9,954 nt of DNA from an uncultured Clostridia bacterium (GTDB lineage: Bacteria; Bacillota; Clostridia; Christensenellales; UBA1242): NCBI GenBank assembly GCA_944372595.1, contig CALVZT010000026.1:1-9954 (forward strand), written 5' to 3'. The notes under the pieces were generated by a model that worked only from the letters and a program-made list of their open reading frames with translations, was not told where the DNA came from and made no database searches. Of this stretch, positions 8,424-9,954 are shown in pieces. Numbering within the stretch: the first letter of the stretch is position 1; every line of letters starts with the position of its first letter. A program made the position numbers and the translations under genes.

Positions 8424-9275
8424 TTAGTTTTGTTTATTGTCTTTTGATTCTGATTTAATAATTTCTTTCTCTTTATTGTTTTTTTGCTGTTCTTTTTTTA
8501 GTTTTTCTTTCGCTTTTTTGTCTTTTTTACTATCTACCATAATTACTTTTGCTTTATTTTCTTTTGTCATCTTCAAAAAGTAATCTTCAAGCGGAATTGG
8601 ACTTTCTTTAAGGAATTTCTTTACCTCAATAATTTCCATTAATTGCCCATGATTCATAATGGCTACTCTATCACACAATTTTTCTACCATATCAATGTTA
8701 TGAGATGAGAAAAACACACAATTACCTAATTTTTTATGTTCCTTCATATACTCTTTGATCTCGTGAGTGGACTGCGGATCGAGTCCCATTAGGGGCTCGT
8801 CAAGCACCCAAAATTTTGGATTATGAATAAGAGCTGCAATTATACATATTTTTTGTTTCATACCATGACTATAAGAGCGTATTTGTTTATCAACGGCATG
8901 ACTCATATTAAACAAATTGCAAAATTTTTCGGTTCTTTCTTTGATTACATCTTTAGGCACACGATAAACGTTACCCATATAATTTATGTACTCCCTTCCA
9001 GTTAGGTTTTCATATACCGCGTGGTTGTCTGGTACATAACCAATATTTAATTTTGCCTCGATTGGAGACTTTTGTATATCGTAACCACAAACTTTTATTG
9101 TCCCCTCGTTAAACGGCAAAATGCCAGTAAGACACTTAATTGTAGTACTCTTACCAGCACCATTTTTACCCAAAAATCCAAAAATTTCTCCTTCTTTTAA
9201 GGTTAAATTTAAATCTTTGACTGAATAAAAGTTTGAGTTTTTATATTTTTTTGTTAAACCAACAATTTCTAGCAT
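8424..9275 (-). CDS. ABC transporter ATP-binding protein (ABC-2 exporter type), 283 aa
   Basis: This is the cytoplasmic ATPase that powers the neighbouring permease. All motifs are intact: Walker A GKNGAGKST (36-44), Q-loop region GYVPDNH (79-85, with Asp in the usual Gln position, as often seen in the drug/ABC-2 exporter group), signature YSHGMKQK (135-142), Walker B FWVLDE (155-160), D-loop GLD (164-166) and switch His192. About 235 residues are usual for this domain. Here residues 238-283 form an extra tail with 17 Lys and 6 Glu, probably disordered or helical. I chose the ATG at 9275 because GAGGTG lies 6 nt upstream. A TTG 21 nt further upstream (9296) would add MLVEVLS, but it lies beside the promoter -10 box and upstream of the predicted transcript start. 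Tandem stops (TAA TAG) end the gene. It is first in the operon. Confidence 0.93.
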   Translation of the reverse strand: MLEIVGLTKKYKNSNFYSVKDLNLTLKEGEIFGFLGKNGAGKSTTIKCLTGILPFNEGTIKVCGYDIQKSPIEAKLNIGYVPDNHAVYENLTGREYINYMGNVYRVPKDVIKERTEKFCNLFNMSHAVDKQIRSYSHGMKQKICIIAALIHNPKFWVLDEPLMGLDPQSTHEIKEYMKEHKKLGNCVFFSSHNIDMVEKLCDRVAIMNHGQLMEIIEVKKFLKESPIPLEDYFLKMTKENKAKVIMVDSKKDKKAKEKLKKEQQKNNKEKEIIKSESKDNKQN

Positions 9276-9281
9276 TGATAA

Positions 9282-9287
9282 CACCTC
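9282..9287 (-). promoter_or_regulatory. Shine-Dalgarno site that fixes the ATPase start
   Basis: GAGGTG on the minus strand is 6 nt before the ATG at 9275, the usual distance. It lies just inside the predicted transcript (start near 9290), so it supports ATG 9275 and argues against the longer TTG start. Confidence 0.8.
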
Positions 9288-9296
9288 GACAAGCAA

Positions 9297-9325
9297 ATTT
9301 TAACACAAACAATTTTGCCTGTCAA
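9297..9325 (-). promoter_or_regulatory. Sigma-A-type promoter of the ABC/Ig-like operon
   Basis: Minus strand: -35 TTGACA (9325-9320, consensus), 17-nt spacer, -10 TAAAAT (9302-9297, 5 of 6). The bases TGT directly before the -10 give an extended TGn element. Transcription would start near 9290, leaving a leader of about 15 nt with the SD in it. The leader is too short for a riboswitch or attenuator. The strength suggests housekeeping or high expression unless a repressor acts on the adjacent palindrome. Confidence 0.8.
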
Positions 9326-9385
9326 TATCAATATTGAAATTAATATATAATAATATGTCAAACAATAAAAACACTCAATTTTTGC

Positions 9386-9414
9386 TTGAAAAATTTTTTT
9401 AAATGTGTTATTAT
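9386..9414 (+). promoter_or_regulatory. Sigma-A-type promoter of the rightward 169-aa gene, likely leaderless
   Basis: Plus strand: -35 TTGAAA (9386-9391, 4 of 6), 17-nt spacer, -10 TATTAT (9409-9414, 5 of 6), with TGT directly before the -10 (extended TGn). The start point expected about 7 nt after the -10 box falls at about 9421, which is the A of the ATG chosen for the gene. Confidence 0.65.
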
Positions 9415-9420
9415 ACCGAT

Positions 9421-9930
9421 ATGAGAAGTTTAAATTTAACATTACCAAAAGATTGGGTAGAAATCCCAAAAAGTTTATATCAAACATACGGAATAACAGA
9501 TCTTGAAGAATTACCAGTTATTTCTGCCTTTAAGATGGGTATTACTTCTAAAAGAATCTGTATGGTACAAGATTATGGTACTAATGTCAGTGATATAATT
9601 GATGAGTTATTAGATACCAATATTAATATGGATAAGAAAAATATTAACAAAGAGATTTCTCAAATAATTAATACTGATGTTAATATTAAAAATATCTGTA
9701 TTGAAAATTATCGTATTGGTGGCATAATACCTTCATTTATTAATGTTATTAAAAATTCTGTTAATCCGCAGTACTATATTGTACAAATATTTTTAAAAGA
9801 CCAAGGTCATATAATCTGTTTTAGTTTTATAGAAACTAAAATGGACGAGAATAATCCAGTGCAATTTATACTTAAAGATAATGCTTATAACACCCTTATC
9901 AACAAAGTTATTCCTTCAATAAAAAAATAA
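9421..9930 (+). CDS. Conserved-looking soluble protein of unknown function, 169 aa
   Basis: There is no signal peptide, membrane segment or catalytic motif that I recognise. The protein starts MRSLNLTLPKDWVEIPKSLY, has a polar, Asn/Asp/Ile-rich middle (about 53-95), and ends with predicted strands (YYIVQIFLKD, HIICFSFIET) and a final helix (NAYNTLINKVIPSIKK). A 'LPxDW' beginning, a late 'h-h-F-h' strand and a closing 'I-x-S-I-K' helix recall the Mog1/PsbP-like fold (DcrB/LpqN-type proteins). This is only a pattern impression. A frame start exists at 9403, but the promoter -10 box lies inside those first codons, so ATG 9421 is preferred. No SD precedes it, consistent with leaderless translation. 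It is divergent from the ABC operon and followed at once by a terminator, so it is monocistronic. The frame is long, and the promoter and terminator frame it neatly, so I regard it as a real gene. Confidence 0.75.
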   Translation: MRSLNLTLPKDWVEIPKSLYQTYGITDLEELPVISAFKMGITSKRICMVQDYGTNVSDIIDELLDTNINMDKKNINKEISQIINTDVNIKNICIENYRIGGIIPSFINVIKNSVNPQYYIVQIFLKDQGHIICFSFIETKMDENNPVQFILKDNAYNTLINKVIPSIKK

Positions 9931-9954
9931 AAATTTGCTTTCGCAAATTTTTTT
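9929..9954 (+). terminator. Rho-independent terminator of the 169-aa gene
   Basis: The stem AAATTTGC (9931-9938) pairs with GCAAATTT (9943-9950) around a TTTC loop; A9930 and A9929 can extend it. A T run follows to the window edge. The hairpin begins directly at the TAA stop. Read on the minus strand, it has a GAAA loop and a following T-rich run, so it may also stop transcription coming from the right. Confidence 0.8.

Noticed and set aside
9341..9356. Perfect TATAAT on the plus strand (9346-9351) as a promoter of the rightward gene
   Set aside because: No reasonable -35 box lies 16-18 nt upstream, and the promoter at 9386-9414 is better placed. It is probably chance in an AT-only stretch.
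9403..9420. Upstream ATG of the rightward gene (adds MCYYTD)
   Set aside because: The extended -10 box (9406-9414) lies inside these codons, so a transcript from that promoter would not contain this ATG. No SD precedes it.
9269..9487. 72-aa minus-strand frame across the intergenic region
   Set aside because: It spans the operon promoter and the start of the rightward gene, has no SD site and resembles no protein. It is chance open frame in AT-rich DNA.
1..9954. Alternative genetic code (TGA as Trp) as in Mollicutes
   Set aside because: Trp codons checked in the giant protein, permease and ATPase are TGG, and all frames end at TAA or TAG without internal TGA.

Overview
The window is AT-rich (low GC by eye, not computed). 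It uses the ordinary code: Trp is TGG and no TGA is read as sense. Genes are closely packed behind strong Shine-Dalgarno sites and consensus sigma-A-type promoters. This suggests a low-GC Firmicutes/Clostridia-type bacterium, perhaps an uncultured gut lineage. The organism assignment is inference; no rRNA or marker gene is present.

Most of the window is one leftward (minus-strand) operon, read from right to left. A near-perfect promoter at 9297-9325 drives an ABC transporter ATPase (8424-9275). An ABC-2-type exporter permease with about 12 membrane segments follows (6802-8415), then a 2093-residue exported protein (513-6794), then a gene running off the left edge that encodes a protein with a clear signal peptide (1-495). 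Gaps within the operon are 8, 7 and 17 bp. The last two ribosome sites overlap or abut the preceding stop codon, so the four genes are probably co-transcribed and translationally coupled. No terminator is seen between them.

The giant protein is the main feature. It has an N-terminal export or anchor segment, about 19 bacterial Ig-like (Big_2-like) units, and a C-terminal part resembling a right-handed parallel beta-helix. Units 3-16 alternate between two distinguishable types (A and B), giving seven A-B super-repeats of about 170-188 residues. No LPXTG sorting signal is present. A plausible reading is a long extracellular stalk or adhesin held at the membrane, made together with an ABC exporter and at least one more secreted protein. 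The substrate of the exporter and the link between the proteins are not shown by the sequence.

On the right, a single rightward gene (9421-9930) encodes a 169-residue soluble protein of unknown function. Its promoter is placed so that the predicted transcript begins at or next to the start codon, so the mRNA may be leaderless. It ends in a Rho-independent terminator at the window edge. The 9297-9402 region holds two divergent promoters and short symmetric sequences. There is no tRNA, rRNA, CRISPR array, insertion sequence or phage module.
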